From: Paenibacillus lycopersici
GTDB taxonomy: Bacteria; Bacillota; Bacilli; Paenibacillales; Paenibacillaceae
Assembly (NCBI RefSeq): GCF_010119935.1
Contig: NZ_CP048209.1
Location: forward strand, 6,546,001-6,610,000
Length of the DNA stretch: 64,000 bases
Direction: 5' to 3'
In this document: one piece after another, positions 34,446 through 43,401 of the stretch
How positions within the stretch are numbered: the stretch's first letter is position 1
How the letters are laid out: each line of letters opens with the position of its first letter
Made by a program: the position numbers and the translations under genes
Notes under the pieces: model-generated
Database searches by the model: none
Seen by the model: the letters and a program-made list of their open reading frames with translations, nothing else
What the model was told of the DNA's origin: nothing

Positions 34446-35375
34446 TTAAACGGTTTGTCGCCTTGCGATTTGATTGGCTTGCTTCCAGGCCGAATACCCG
34501 GCTCCGATAACGCCGGCGTCGCCGCCGAACGCGGGACTGACGATGCGGATGCCCGCTTTGAGATGATCCATTACCTTGCTCCTGGTATTCTCCAGCACGT
34601 TGTCGATCAGCCATAGGTTGTTGTCGATCACGGAGCCGCCCAGGACGAATACGTCAGGGTCGAGCGTCTGCATCAGCGAGGCGATCGCCCGCGAGAAATA
34701 CTCGACCCACAGCCCGATTACCGCGACCGCCCGCTCGTCCTGCCGATGATAGCGCTCGAACAGCGTCATCGTCGTCGCGTCTTCGCCGAACAGCCGCTTG
34801 CTCTCTTCTTCCAGCGCCTTGCCGCTGCAAAGCGATTCCAGCGTGCCGCAGTACAAGGAAGCATGATTGTTGTCTTTGTCGGAAATAATCATACTGCCGA
34901 TCTCGCCGGCATAGCCGTGCGCGCCGTGAAGCACCTCGCGATGAAGGATGATGCCGCTTCCAATTCCGGTGCTTACGGTAATATAAATCGAATGGTCGCT
35001 GTCCCTCGAAGCGCCTTGCTCCGCTTCCAGAGCAGCGATCACGTTCACGTCGTTCTCGAAATAAACGCCGCAGCCCGGAAACTGCGATGCGATCGCCGCA
35101 ACGGGCACGTTTTCCAAATAGGGGATGTTGACGGCGTCCACGATATGCGTCGTGCCGCGTTTCCAAGGCACGGGCATCGCGATGCCGATCTTGCTTGCCG
35201 CATGCCCGGGATCGACGGTACCGATCATGTCGCGAATTCCCGCGAACAGCTCGTCGGCGCTGCCGAAGCTGTCCGTGAGCGCCGTTGCCTTGCGAACGAG
35301 CTCCAGCTTGTCGTTCACGAGCCCGACTCTGACGTTCGTACCTCCAATATCCACGCCGATCACAGATTCATTCAT
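34446..35375 (-). CDS. ROK-family sugar kinase
   Basis: This 309-residue protein has the phosphate-binding GVDIGGTNVR at residues 7-16, a catalytic-Asp segment YFENDVN near residue 110 and the GYAGEIG motif near residue 152. The zinc motif of ROK proteins is reduced to CGTLESLCSG, with only two cysteines. No helix-turn-helix is present, so it is an enzyme, not a repressor. Given the NagB-like neighbour, the likely substrate is a free hexosamine or N-acetylhexosamine released by the glycosidases. AAGGAG precedes the ATG. Confidence 0.88.
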   Translation of the reverse strand: MNESVIGVDIGGTNVRVGLVNDKLELVRKATALTDSFGSADELFAGIRDMIGTVDPGHAASKIGIAMPVPWKRGTTHIVDAVNIPYLENVPVAAIASQFPGCGVYFENDVNVIAALEAEQGASRDSDHSIYITVSTGIGSGIILHREVLHGAHGYAGEIGSMIISDKDNNHASLYCGTLESLCSGKALEEESKRLFGEDATTMTLFERYHRQDERAVAVIGLWVEYFSRAIASLMQTLDPDVFVLGGSVIDNNLWLIDNVLENTRSKVMDHLKAGIRIVSPAFGGDAGVIGAGYSAWKQANQIARRQTV

Positions 35376-35387
35376 GCTTGCTGCTCC

Positions 35388-36113
35388 TTAATTCTTATTG
35401 CCGTCCAAATATTTCGCCGCCGCCCCGTCGAGGAAGAAATCGATATGCTCGAAGCCGAGCAGCTCCTGCGCCGGCAGCTTCGCCTGCGGATTGCCGAAGA
35501 TTTCGCGGACGATCGCGGCCTTGTGTTCGCCCGTAATCGCGACGACGACCCGCTTGCTTGCCGAGATTTGGCCGAGGCCGAGCGTAATGCCCTGCTCCAG
35601 CTTCGCGCCCGCCTTGAAATATTTCTGGCCGACGACGCGGGTCGTTTCCGCCAGCTCCACGACGCTGCTGTTGTTCAACACCGGGCAGCCCGGCTCGTTC
35701 AGGCCGATGTGGCCGTTCATGCCCACGCCCATCAAACTGAACGTGATGGGATGCCGTTCGATGAAGCGGTCGATTCGCTCGCATTCCGCCTTCAGATCCG
35801 CTTTCGTCCCGTCGTAGAATACGATACGGGACTCGTCGAGCGGCAAGAGCGAGAACAGGTCCGCGTTCATCATTTGAAAGCAGCTTCCCTCGGAGCCGCG
35901 GCCGATGCCGACCCATTCGTCCAGGCTGACGATGCGAAGCGACTTGATCGGGCCCGCCGGGTCGACGGCGTCCGCGAATTCGCGGTAGCTCTTCTGCGGC
36001 GTGCTGCCGGAAGCGAGACAGAAGACCGGGTCCGCTTCATGCGTCAGGTTGCGAAGCATTTCGTCTGCAATCGCACGGGCCAGCTCCGCTTCGGTTTCGA
36101 ATATGCGTATCAC
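35388..36113 (-). CDS. Hexosamine-6-phosphate deaminase/isomerase (NagB/AgaI-like)
   Basis: This 241-residue protein matches the glucosamine/galactosamine-6-phosphate isomerase family: CLASGSTPQKSYREF phosphate loop near residue 34, SLDEWVGIG with the catalytic Asp near residue 68, and MGVGMNGHIGLNEPG near residue 128. SCFQMMNADLF resembles AgaI-type enzymes. It would convert a hexosamine 6-phosphate into a ketose phosphate for glycolysis. The start is GTG with AAGGGAAG upstream. It follows the regulator by 53 bp and links the operon to amino sugars. Confidence 0.88.
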   Translation of the reverse strand: MIRIFETEAELARAIADEMLRNLTHEADPVFCLASGSTPQKSYREFADAVDPAGPIKSLRIVSLDEWVGIGRGSEGSCFQMMNADLFSLLPLDESRIVFYDGTKADLKAECERIDRFIERHPITFSLMGVGMNGHIGLNEPGCPVLNNSSVVELAETTRVVGQKYFKAGAKLEQGITLGLGQISASKRVVVAITGEHKAAIVREIFGNPQAKLPAQELLGFEHIDFFLDGAAAKYLDGNKN

Positions 36114-36166
36114 GGATGGTCACTTCCCTTCAAATTCGTATGAGGCCGGTATTCGCTCGGCATGCG

Positions 36167-37297
36167 TTAGTCCGCGAGGACATGAATCATTTCCTGCTGC
36201 AGGATCAGAATCGCCGCGCCGATCGCCGCCGAGTCCGACGAATCGCTCACCGAAATCTTCGGATCCCAATCGGTGTACTGCGTTACGTATTCGGCGGTTC
36301 GCGTCAATAGGCGATCCGGGAACAGCGCCACGGTCTTGCCGCTGATCACGACGCGGTTGATATCGAGAATGCTGATCATATTCGTAATGACGAGCGCGAG
36401 ATGACGGGCCACGTATTCCGCGCAAGCGTCGCGTCCTTCTGCCGAAGCCAGATCGTAGCTGCCGTGTAGCGTCTCGATGCCGAGCTTGCTTTCGAGCCAG
36501 CCGACGGAGGACGGCGTCTTCCGGTAGTCCGGATCGAAGCACATGTATTCCAGCTCGCCCGCGCTCGCGTTGAAGCCCCGGTGCAGCTCTTTGTTCAGAA
36601 TGATGCCCGCGCCGACGCCGTCGCCGACCGAGATATGAATGAGATCGTTGACGGGCTCCTCGGCGTTCTCCAGGTTGCGGAATTCCGCCAGGATCGAGGC
36701 GTTCACGTCGTTCTCGATCAATACGGGCAGCCGTGCGCGCTGCGTAAGATTATCGATGATCGGTTCGTAGGGATAATCTTCCTCCCTGCGATCGGCGGTA
36801 TGCATGCGGATCGTCTTCTTGCGGCGGTTGATCGCGCCGTCCACCCCGATGCCGATGCCTACGATGGTGCCGCCGATCTCCTCGGCCTTCTTCCGCATCC
36901 GTTCCACGATTTCGTCGAAGACCGCCGCGAATTGCTCGCCGTGGAACGCGATCGGCGTGTCGATCGCATAGGAATCGACGATCCTGCCGTACAGGTTGAC
37001 GAGCAGCGCTTTCATTCGCTTGCCGATCGTCTGAATGCCGATCGTCACGTAGCTGTTCCCGTTGAAGCGGTATACCGTCCGCTTCCGCCCGAGCCCGCCG
37101 GCGCCCTCGCGGCTCTCGCCCGTCGCCGTCAGCAGGCCGATCTGCTCGAAGTAATTGACGATCTTGCTCACGGTCACGAAGCTCATGGCCGTCTTCTCCG
37201 TAATTTCCACCTTGGCCAGCTCGGGATGCTGCAGCAGGATATCGAAGATGATTTTGCGGTTCTCGTCTTTTATGTCGTTTGGCAGAAATGACTTCAC
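36167..37297 (-). CDS. ROK-family transcriptional repressor (NagC/XylR-like)
   Basis: This 376-residue protein joins an N-terminal winged helix (residues about 15-75, EITEKTAMSFVTVSKIVNYF) to a ROK domain containing GIGIGVDGAIN and IENDVNASILAEF. It is the first gene of the eight-gene operon and so is presumably autoregulated, releasing DNA when the operon sugar or its phosphate binds. The start is GTG with AAAGGGG upstream. The 16-bp promoter spacer of this operon contains a perfect palindrome that could be its site. Confidence 0.9.
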   Translation of the reverse strand: MKSFLPNDIKDENRKIIFDILLQHPELAKVEITEKTAMSFVTVSKIVNYFEQIGLLTATGESREGAGGLGRKRTVYRFNGNSYVTIGIQTIGKRMKALLVNLYGRIVDSYAIDTPIAFHGEQFAAVFDEIVERMRKKAEEIGGTIVGIGIGVDGAINRRKKTIRMHTADRREEDYPYEPIIDNLTQRARLPVLIENDVNASILAEFRNLENAEEPVNDLIHISVGDGVGAGIILNKELHRGFNASAGELEYMCFDPDYRKTPSSVGWLESKLGIETLHGSYDLASAEGRDACAEYVARHLALVITNMISILDINRVVISGKTVALFPDRLLTRTAEYVTQYTDWDPKISVSDSSDSAAIGAAILILQQEMIHVLAD

Positions 37298-37329
37298 GCG
37301 CTCGCCCCTTTCGATGTCGCACGAATGAC

Positions 37330-37410
37330 TTGCTCAGGAATTACTTAATATTGTTTCTTAATCTCATTTCTTAATTCAATTATTTAATTTTATTTAATAA
37401 TTGGACGCAG
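37330..37410. promoter_or_regulatory. AT-rich operon leader with repeated TTTCTTAAT motifs
   Basis: This stretch in the 5' leader of the ROK operon is far more AT-rich than anything around it, with TTACTTAATATTG, TTTCTTAAT twice and TTATTTAAT twice. Such TTTATTTAAT-like blocks resemble ROK repressor sites (NagC: TTATTT...AAATTA); binding is inferred. Confidence 0.45.
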
Positions 37411-37439
37411 GAAGAAATCCGACTCGTTAATTACCCCTT

Positions 37440-37467
37440 ATTATAATGCGATCGATCGCAGTGTCAA
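37440..37467 (-). promoter_or_regulatory. Consensus sigma-A promoter with palindromic spacer
   Basis: Reading leftward, TTGACA (37467-37462) and TATAAT (37445-37440) match consensus exactly with a 16-bp spacer. The spacer holds the perfect 14-bp palindrome TGCGATCGATCGCA (37447-37460). The predicted start is near 37433, leaving a leader of about 135 nt before the ROK gene. Confidence 0.85.
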
Positions 37468-37882
37468 TGGCAACATTCGACAAAATACGAAAGAAGCGCG
37501 AAAGAAGCGCGGCAACCTCCCTCCCGCTTACGGGTTCGGGCTTAGGCGCTTCCCGGGCTCGCGGCCCCGCCGCATACAGGCGCAGCGCGGCTTTGGCGTC
37601 CGTGCATACTTCGCGGCCAAGTCCCTGTTCGTCCGGTTGCCAGACCGGCCGACCTTCGTCGTTATGAGCGGGTTTCGAACGGAGGCGGCCGCGAAGAAAA
37701 CCAATCCCTCGCCGCCGCACTGGTCTTGACCGGCTTGCAGCATTTAACGTCGCACCACGCGCGATGGGAGCCTCGGTCCTCGGCGGATCGGCGAAGCACC
37801 CGATGCTCGCTATTGGATGTACGTTATCGGCAATCCGCCAGCCGGAGCCTCGGCCGGCCCCCCTGTACATGAACCGGCGTTC
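37468..37882. other. Gene-free spacer upstream of the ROK operon
   Basis: About 415 bp between the operon promoter and the MobA stop. The open frames present are Arg/Ala/Pro-rich, lack ribosome sites and have no recognisable family, so I see no gene here. Confidence 0.55.
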
Positions 37883-38626
37883 CTATTCGCCGCGCCGCTC
37901 GAACCGTTCGTACAGCTCGGGCGTATTCAAATTGACGAAAGCCGCTTCCTCCGCTTCGCTCAAGGCGATTACCGTCGTTCGCAGCTCGCCCAGGAGCGAC
38001 ATGAGCCGCAGATCGCCTTGTTCCAGCCGCCGCGCCAGCACATGAACCGCGCTTGCATGATAGAGCGCATGGAACGGTTGACCCGGCGTTAGCACGACTT
38101 GCGGGATGGCGCCTTGCTCCGCTGCGCTTGCAGCTTGTCCTGCCGCTTCGCCGTCCATTGGCCCGCCGGCGCCGATGGACGGCCGCAGGCTTGCATCCGC
38201 CAGTCCGAAACCTTCGGCTTCGGCCCCGGACTGCGCTCCGCCGCCCTCGGCCGCCTGCAGCAGCCGCGCGAACAGCCCAACCGATACCGTCGGCATGTCG
38301 CATGCCATGACGAAGGCATAGCCGCGCTCCGGCACGGCGCCGAGCGCCGCGTGAAGACCGGCGAGCGGTCCGCTTCCCGGGTACGCGTCTGCCGCGGTCA
38401 CGATCTCGTCCGCGCCCGCAAGCCCTTGCAGCAGCGCTCCGTACTCCCGGCCCCGCGCTTCCGTGCCGCAGGCGACGATCAGGCGCCGAATGCCCAGCGC
38501 CGCCATCCGTTCCGCCAAATGCCGCACCAGCGGCTTGCCCGCGATCGGCAGCAGCGCCTTGTCCCTTCCCATGCGCGTGCTCTGTCCGCCGGCCAGAACG
38601 ACGCCGGTCACCTCTTCTGCCCGCAT
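37883..38626 (-). CDS. mobA: Molybdenum cofactor guanylyltransferase
   Basis: This 247-residue protein adds GMP to molybdopterin to give the bis-MGD cofactor. The nucleotidyltransferase start VTGVVLAGGQSTRMGRDKALL, the substrate loop GSGPLAGLHAAL near residue 90 and the metal site MACDMP near residue 110 are intact. An Ala/Gly-rich insert of about 40 residues lies near residue 140. ATG 38626 with AGGAGG six bases upstream is preferred over earlier in-frame ATGs. No other molybdopterin gene is in the window. Confidence 0.88.
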   Translation of the reverse strand: MRAEEVTGVVLAGGQSTRMGRDKALLPIAGKPLVRHLAERMAALGIRRLIVACGTEARGREYGALLQGLAGADEIVTAADAYPGSGPLAGLHAALGAVPERGYAFVMACDMPTVSVGLFARLLQAAEGGGAQSGAEAEGFGLADASLRPSIGAGGPMDGEAAGQAASAAEQGAIPQVVLTPGQPFHALYHASAVHVLARRLEQGDLRLMSLLGELRTTVIALSEAEEAAFVNLNTPELYERFERRGE

Positions 38627-38926
38627 GTTCATCCTCCTGTTCATCCATCGTTTCATCCTGTCGAAGCTGCCTTTTCTCCCAGTATAAGACGAGCGGATTG
38701 CATTGGGAAAGAGCGCGCCTGCAAACATCCAGCCGCGAACAGGAAAAATCGGGCCAAATAGGGAAGGATACACATAGCCGGCCATCGCCAACCGATTAGC
38801 CGCTTGCCAAGGCAACATGCGATCATGCAGCGGCGCAGCATCGCTTTCGCGGCAGGGAACGATTGGCGGCTTCGCGGGAAGCAGCAGCCCTTACATGAAC
38901 CGAACCAACAAGAGAGGACGATGCGC

Positions 38927-39517
38927 ATGACATGGGAAGATATCGTTAAAGGACGCCGATCCATTCGCAAATTGACCAATACGCCGGAGGTACCGCGTTC
39001 GCAGATCGAGAACGTCGTCCGGCTTGCGCTGCACGCGCCGTCGGCCTTCAATATGCAGAGCGGCCGGCTCGTCGTGTTGACCGGCGGGCAGCATGAACGG
39101 CTGTGGGACATCGTGACGGAGACGCTTCGGGCCCATGTGCCGGCCGAGAAATTCGGCCCGACGCAGGAGCGCATGAACGGGTTCCGCGCCGGCGCCGGCA
39201 CGGTGCTGTTCTTCGAGGACGAGGCCGCGGTCAGGACGACGCAGGAGAAATCGCCGCCGTCGTACCAGATGCATTTTCACCATTGGTCGCAGCAAGGATC
39301 GGCCATTCTGCAGTATGCCGTCTGGCTCGGCTTGACCGACCAAGGCCTCGCCGCTTCGCTGCAGCACTATAATCCGATCATCGATGACCAAGTGAGGCGC
39401 GAGTGGGAGATCCCGGACAACTGGTCGCTCGTCGCCCAAATGCCTTACGGCCGGGCGGCGGAGACGCCGGGAGAACGCTCCTTCCTCCCTTACGAAGACG
39501 TCGTGAAGTGGCATTAA
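38927..39517 (+). CDS. Nitroreductase-family flavoprotein
   Basis: This 196-residue protein belongs to the FMN-dependent nitroreductase family. The FMN-binding start DIVKGRRSIRKL, HAPSAFNMQSGRLVVL near residue 35 and GLAASLQHYNP near residue 145 are typical (YodC/HBN-like group). The ATG at 38927 has GAGAGG nine bases upstream; ATG 38921 is closer to it than ideal. It stands alone and is followed by a terminator. Family members reduce nitro compounds, quinones or flavins; the natural substrate is unknown. Confidence 0.9.
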   Translation: MTWEDIVKGRRSIRKLTNTPEVPRSQIENVVRLALHAPSAFNMQSGRLVVLTGGQHERLWDIVTETLRAHVPAEKFGPTQERMNGFRAGAGTVLFFEDEAAVRTTQEKSPPSYQMHFHHWSQQGSAILQYAVWLGLTDQGLAASLQHYNPIIDDQVRREWEIPDNWSLVAQMPYGRAAETPGERSFLPYEDVVKWH

Positions 39518-39541
39518 CGGTTAACGACTGCAACTCCTTGA

Positions 39542-39568
39542 AGCCGGACGGGCATCGTCCGGCTTTTT
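39542..39568 (+). terminator. Terminator of the nitroreductase gene
   Basis: AGCCGGACG-GGCAT-CGTCCGGCT followed by T5. Confidence 0.9.
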
Positions 39569-39691
39569 GGCAAGTACGGGCCGGCTTCCCTGGCGCAAAA
39601 CAGTAAAATTTCCGAAGAAGACAAGCCTCGACAGCTTGCGTGCATTCGCCATGCTATGCTTGTGGACGAGCCGTAATCGAGGAGGATCATT

Positions 39692-40840
39692 ATGAACCGA
39701 ACCTGGCAATTCGCCGCTGCCTGCATCATCATCGCGTCGGCGCTGATAGCCGTGCTGCCGGGCGAGCGGCGGAACATGCAAGCCTCCCCTGCTTCTGCGG
39801 GCGCAGCGGCGCAAGACCCGGCGGAACAGCGTGCCGGCTCGCAAACCGCGAATTCTTCTTCGGACGGGTCGATAGATACGAACGTCTATGGCCATGCTCC
39901 GCCGGTTACGCATAGAAGGCTCGCCCTCTCGTTGAACGGGAAGCCGCTGGAGCTTACGATAGACGCCATGGAAACCGGCCGCGGAACGATGCTTCTCGGC
40001 AGCGTCGGCAACGGCGCGGCGATTCAGCCCTGGCCCGGTCACGACAAGGAATTCGTCGCGGAAATCGACAGCAATCTGTATGCGGTCGACGTCGCGTCGG
40101 CGCGGATCGAGAAGCTGCTGGAGGATGAAAGCGGCATATACAAGCTTCAGGACGTAGAGGGCGACATCCTGGAGGACTCCGCTTCGCCCGTCTGGGGCGC
40201 GAACCCGGCCATCAGTCCGGACGGCCGTACGCTGATCTTCTTCTCCAATCGCAATGCGGCGTACGACCGCGGCTATAACGGCTTCATGTGGCGCAAAAAC
40301 CTCGATACGGGCGAGGAGCGGCCCATCCTGGCCGGCGGCTATTCCGTCATCGGCTGGGGACTGAGCAAGGAGCTGTTCATCCGCCGCGCCGACCGCATTA
40401 TGGAAGTGGACGTCTCCCGCGGCACGGAGACGGAGATCGCTCCCTTCTCTCAGATCGCCGCCGTCTCGTATCCGTACTTGATCAACCAGGCCGAGCCTGG
40501 CAAACTGAGCGTCACATACTTGGTTACGGGCGAAACCGCTTCCTACGGCTATCCGGGGTTGAACGCGGTCCGGCAAATCTCCCCTTCCCCTTACGGCTCG
40601 TGGGCCGTGCTCGTCAACCAGACCCGCAGGGACGAGGCGGGAAGCGCCATCGATCTGATCAATCTGTGCACGGGCGAGGTCCGCCGCGTCTTCAAGGACG
40701 CGGAGCCGCCCGCCTATGTGAGCTGGACGGCCGACGACGCTTTCGTACTGTATTCGGAGTCGGAGAAAGCCGGCCGGGCTTCCGGCCGCGCCGGTACCCT
40801 CGTGCGGCTGGAGCCGCTGCTGGACAAGCCCGTGCTATGA
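39692..40840 (+). CDS. Exported or membrane-anchored beta-propeller-like protein, function unknown
   Basis: This 382-residue protein begins with a membrane segment (FAAACIIIASALIAVL, residues 7-22) that is a signal peptide or anchor, then an Ala/Ser/Gln-rich stretch to about residue 60. The rest shows repeated beta-strand blocks such as NPAISPDGRTLIFFSN, WRKNLDTGEERPIL, SPSPYGSWAVLV and YVSWTADDAFVLYSES, the pattern of TolB/WD40-like propellers. I recognise no enzyme motif. AGGAGG precedes the ATG. It stands alone between a nitroreductase and GlnRS. Confidence 0.75.
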   Translation: MNRTWQFAAACIIIASALIAVLPGERRNMQASPASAGAAAQDPAEQRAGSQTANSSSDGSIDTNVYGHAPPVTHRRLALSLNGKPLELTIDAMETGRGTMLLGSVGNGAAIQPWPGHDKEFVAEIDSNLYAVDVASARIEKLLEDESGIYKLQDVEGDILEDSASPVWGANPAISPDGRTLIFFSNRNAAYDRGYNGFMWRKNLDTGEERPILAGGYSVIGWGLSKELFIRRADRIMEVDVSRGTETEIAPFSQIAAVSYPYLINQAEPGKLSVTYLVTGETASYGYPGLNAVRQISPSPYGSWAVLVNQTRRDEAGSAIDLINLCTGEVRRVFKDAEPPAYVSWTADDAFVLYSESEKAGRASGRAGTLVRLEPLLDKPVL

Positions 40841-41006
40841 ACCGCGGGCAAGATCCGGCGCGAGGAATGAGAACCAAACGCGAAGAAGCCTCCGCAACCG
40901 CGCTTGCCGCAGTCTTGGAGACTTCTTCTACATTATTGCGTCGTGCATTGCATCACGATTAAGTCACCTTGCATAGCGCCCTCTTGGAGAAGAGGGCTGA
41001 CGACGG

Positions 41007-42665
41007 TCAAGCCTTCGGATCGAACGAGCTCTTCAGCGACACGATCCGGTTGAATACGACGCGCCCCGCGCTCGTATGCTTCGGATCGACATTGAAGTAG
41101 CCGTGGCGGAAGAACTGGAACTTGTCCTGTCCTTGCGCTTCCTTCATGTTCGGCTCGACGAAGCCTTGCAGCGTCGTCAGCGAATTCGGGTTAATGCGTT
41201 CCAGGAACTCCTTGTCCGCGCCCTCCTCCTCGTCGAGGAGCAGCGGCTCGAACAGGCGGAATTCGGCCGGAACCGCCCGCGTCGCCTCGACCCAGTGAAT
41301 CGTGCCTTTGACTTTGCGGCCGGTGAAGCCGGTGCCGCTCTTCGTCTCGGGGTCGTACGTGCAGCGCAGTTCGACGACATTGCCGTCCGCGTCCTTGATC
41401 GCTTCTTCGCACTTGATGAAATACGCGTTCTTCAGACGCACTTCATTGCCCGGGAAGAGGCGGAAATATTTGTTCGGCGGATTCTCCATGAAGTCGTCCT
41501 GCTCGATGTAGATTTCGCGCGAGAACGGGATTTGACGCGTGCCCATCGCTTCGTTCTCCGCATTGTTCTCGGCCTCCAGCAGCTCCACTTGCCCTTCCGG
41601 GTAGTTGGTGATGACGACCTTGAGCGGCTGCAGGACGGCCATCGTGCGCGGCGCCTTCAGCTTCAGGTCTTCGCGGATGAAGAACTCCAGCATCCGTTCG
41701 TCGACGACGCTGTATGCGCGGGCAACGCCGATCTCGCGGCAGAACGCGCGGAGCGCTTCCGGCGTGTAGCCTTTGCGGCGCAGGCCGCTGATCGTCGGCA
41801 TGCGCGGATCGTCCCAGCTCTCGACGACGCCTTGGTCGACGAGCATTTTCAGGTAGCGCTTGCTCATGATCGTGTTCGTCACGTTCAGACGCGCGAATTC
41901 GTATTGGCGCGGCTTCGCTTCCATCTCGCATTCTTCGATGACCCAATCGTACAGCGGACGGTGAGCCTCGAATTCCAGCGTGCAGACGGAATGCGTCACG
42001 CCTTCGATGGCATCGCTGATCGGATGCGCGTAGTCGTACATCGGGTAGATGCGCCACGCGTCGCCGGTCCGGTGATGATGGGCGTGCGCGATGCGGTACA
42101 GCGCAGGGTCGCGCAGGTTAATGTTCGGCGAAGCCATGTCGATTTTGGCGCGCAGGATGCGTTCGCCGTCCTTGAACTCGCCGGCCCGCATGCGCGCGAA
42201 CAAGTCGAGGTTCTCTTCGACGCCGCGGTCGCGGTACGGACTGTTCTGCCCGGGCTGCGTCAGCGTTCCGCGCATCTCGCGCATTTGCTCGGCGGACAGG
42301 TCGCAGACGAACGCTTTGCCTTTCTTGATCAGCAGCACGGCGCGGTCGTACAGCTCTTCGAAATAATCGGAGGCGAAGCGCAGGTCGTCCCACTCGAAGC
42401 CGAGCCAGCGGACGTCCTCCTGAATCGATTCGACATACTCCGTATCTTCTTTCGCCGGGTTCGTATCGTCGAAGCGCAAATTGGTTTTGCCGTTGAACTC
42501 GTCGGCCAGCTCGAAGTTGAGGCAGATCGACTTGGCATGGCCGATATGCAGGTATCCGTTCGGCTCCGGCGGAAACCGCGTAACGACCTCGCTGACCTTG
42601 CCGGACTGCAGGTCGTCGCTCACGATGTTTTTGATAAAGTTAGAGGATGATGCCTTATTCTCCAT
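41007..42665 (-). CDS. glnS: Glutaminyl-tRNA synthetase
   Basis: This 552-residue class I synthetase charges tRNA-Gln directly. The HIGH motif is at residues 40-43 in [13 protein letters not shown], the KMSKS equivalent is IMSKRYLK, and [10 protein letters not shown] and the two C-terminal anticodon-binding beta barrels are complete. Length matches E. coli GlnRS. The ATG at 42665 is preceded by AAAGG; 25 further upstream codons lack support. Many Firmicutes lack GlnRS and use GatCAB, so its presence is notable. I saw no T-box leader upstream. Confidence 0.93.
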   Translation of the reverse strand: MENKASSSNFIKNIVSDDLQSGKVSEVVTRFPPEPNGYLHIGHAKSICLNFELADEFNGKTNLRFDDTNPAKEDTEYVESIQEDVRWLGFEWDDLRFASDYFEELYDRAVLLIKKGKAFVCDLSAEQMREMRGTLTQPGQNSPYRDRGVEENLDLFARMRAGEFKDGERILRAKIDMASPNINLRDPALYRIAHAHHHRTGDAWRIYPMYDYAHPISDAIEGVTHSVCTLEFEAHRPLYDWVIEECEMEAKPRQYEFARLNVTNTIMSKRYLKMLVDQGVVESWDDPRMPTISGLRRKGYTPEALRAFCREIGVARAYSVVDERMLEFFIREDLKLKAPRTMAVLQPLKVVITNYPEGQVELLEAENNAENEAMGTRQIPFSREIYIEQDDFMENPPNKYFRLFPGNEVRLKNAYFIKCEEAIKDADGNVVELRCTYDPETKSGTGFTGRKVKGTIHWVEATRAVPAEFRLFEPLLLDEEEGADKEFLERINPNSLTTLQGFVEPNMKEAQGQDKFQFFRHGYFNVDPKHTSAGRVVFNRIVSLKSSFDPKA

Positions 42666-42770
42666 AACGACCAACCTTTCCCAACAGGAATTTCTTATCC
42701 TACTATCATACACAATTTTCGCCTTATATATAAATAGCAAACTTCTTCCCGTGCCATCCTAAGAAGGATC

Positions 42771-42810
42771 TTGACTTTCCGTCCGGCGATTATATACTTA
42801 GGTTAGCTAA
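42771..42810 (+). promoter_or_regulatory. Promoter and operator of the marR-exporter operon
   Basis: TTGACT (42771-42776) and TATACT (42793-42798) are separated by 16 bp. TTAGCTAA, an 8-bp palindrome at 42803-42810, overlaps the likely start point and is a candidate MarR site. Confidence 0.7.
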
Positions 42811-42837
42811 TGAAATTAAAAAAGGAGCATCGCACTC

Positions 42838-43395
42838 ATGCAAGACGACCATGATCCTGCTCGCGCCGATGAACGCGAGCATCCCCCTCCGGCCGCGCTC
42901 GAGCTCGTACGCGCGCTGCGCCGGCTCCGCCAGCTGCCGTGGAACAGCCGCAGCCCGATCGAGAACTGCACGCCGGGCGAAACGATGACGCTGTTCTGCA
43001 TCCGCCGGGCGACCGAAGGCAATCCTGCCGGGGTCAAGGCTTCCGAGCTCAGCAGCATGCTGAACGTCGCCTCCCCGACGATTACGCAGAGCGTCAATCT
43101 GCTTGTGGCCAAAGGGCTGCTGCAGCGCAACGCCGATCCGAGCGACCGCCGGGCCGTCCGCATCACGCTGACGGAGGAAGGCGACCGGCTCACCGGGCAG
43201 GCGCAGGAGGCCATGCAGGAGCGCATGAAAGCGCTCGTCGCGCATCTCGGCTCCGACCGGGCGCATCTGCTGATCGAATTGCTGAACGAAGTCGGCGCGT
43301 TCTTCCGCGGCGCGGACGACGACACGGAATCCAGGGGCGGCCCTTGGTGCAGGCCCGGCTGGAATCCCCCCACTACTCCCGAAGAAGGTGAATGA
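42838..43395 (+). CDS. MarR-family regulator of the ABC exporter
   Basis: This 185-residue protein has the MarR winged-helix core: KASELSSMLNVASPTITQSVNLLVAKGLLQR, then the wing DPSDRRAVRITLTEEG. It begins the operon with two ABC exporter genes, so it probably represses them until a toxic compound binds. AAAGGAG lies before the ATG at 42838. The N-terminus is Asp/His/Pro-rich and the C-terminal 30 residues are low in structure. Confidence 0.92.
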   Translation: MQDDHDPARADEREHPPPAALELVRALRRLRQLPWNSRSPIENCTPGETMTLFCIRRATEGNPAGVKASELSSMLNVASPTITQSVNLLVAKGLLQRNADPSDRRAVRITLTEEGDRLTGQAQEAMQERMKALVAHLGSDRAHLLIELLNEVGAFFRGADDDTESRGGPWCRPGWNPPTTPEEGE

Positions 43396-43401
43396 GATTT
43401 T

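Noticed and set aside
37427-37870. 147-codon leftward frame next to MobA
   Set aside because: It ends inside the strong ROK promoter region, has Arg/Ala composition and no ribosome site.
40979-40998. Terminator between the beta-propeller gene and GlnRS
   Set aside because: GCCCTCTT-GGAG-AAGAGGGC forms a stem, but neither side has a T tract.
42666-42770. T-box leader for GlnRS
   Set aside because: No T-box sequence (TGGNACCGCG-like) or terminator is present upstream.
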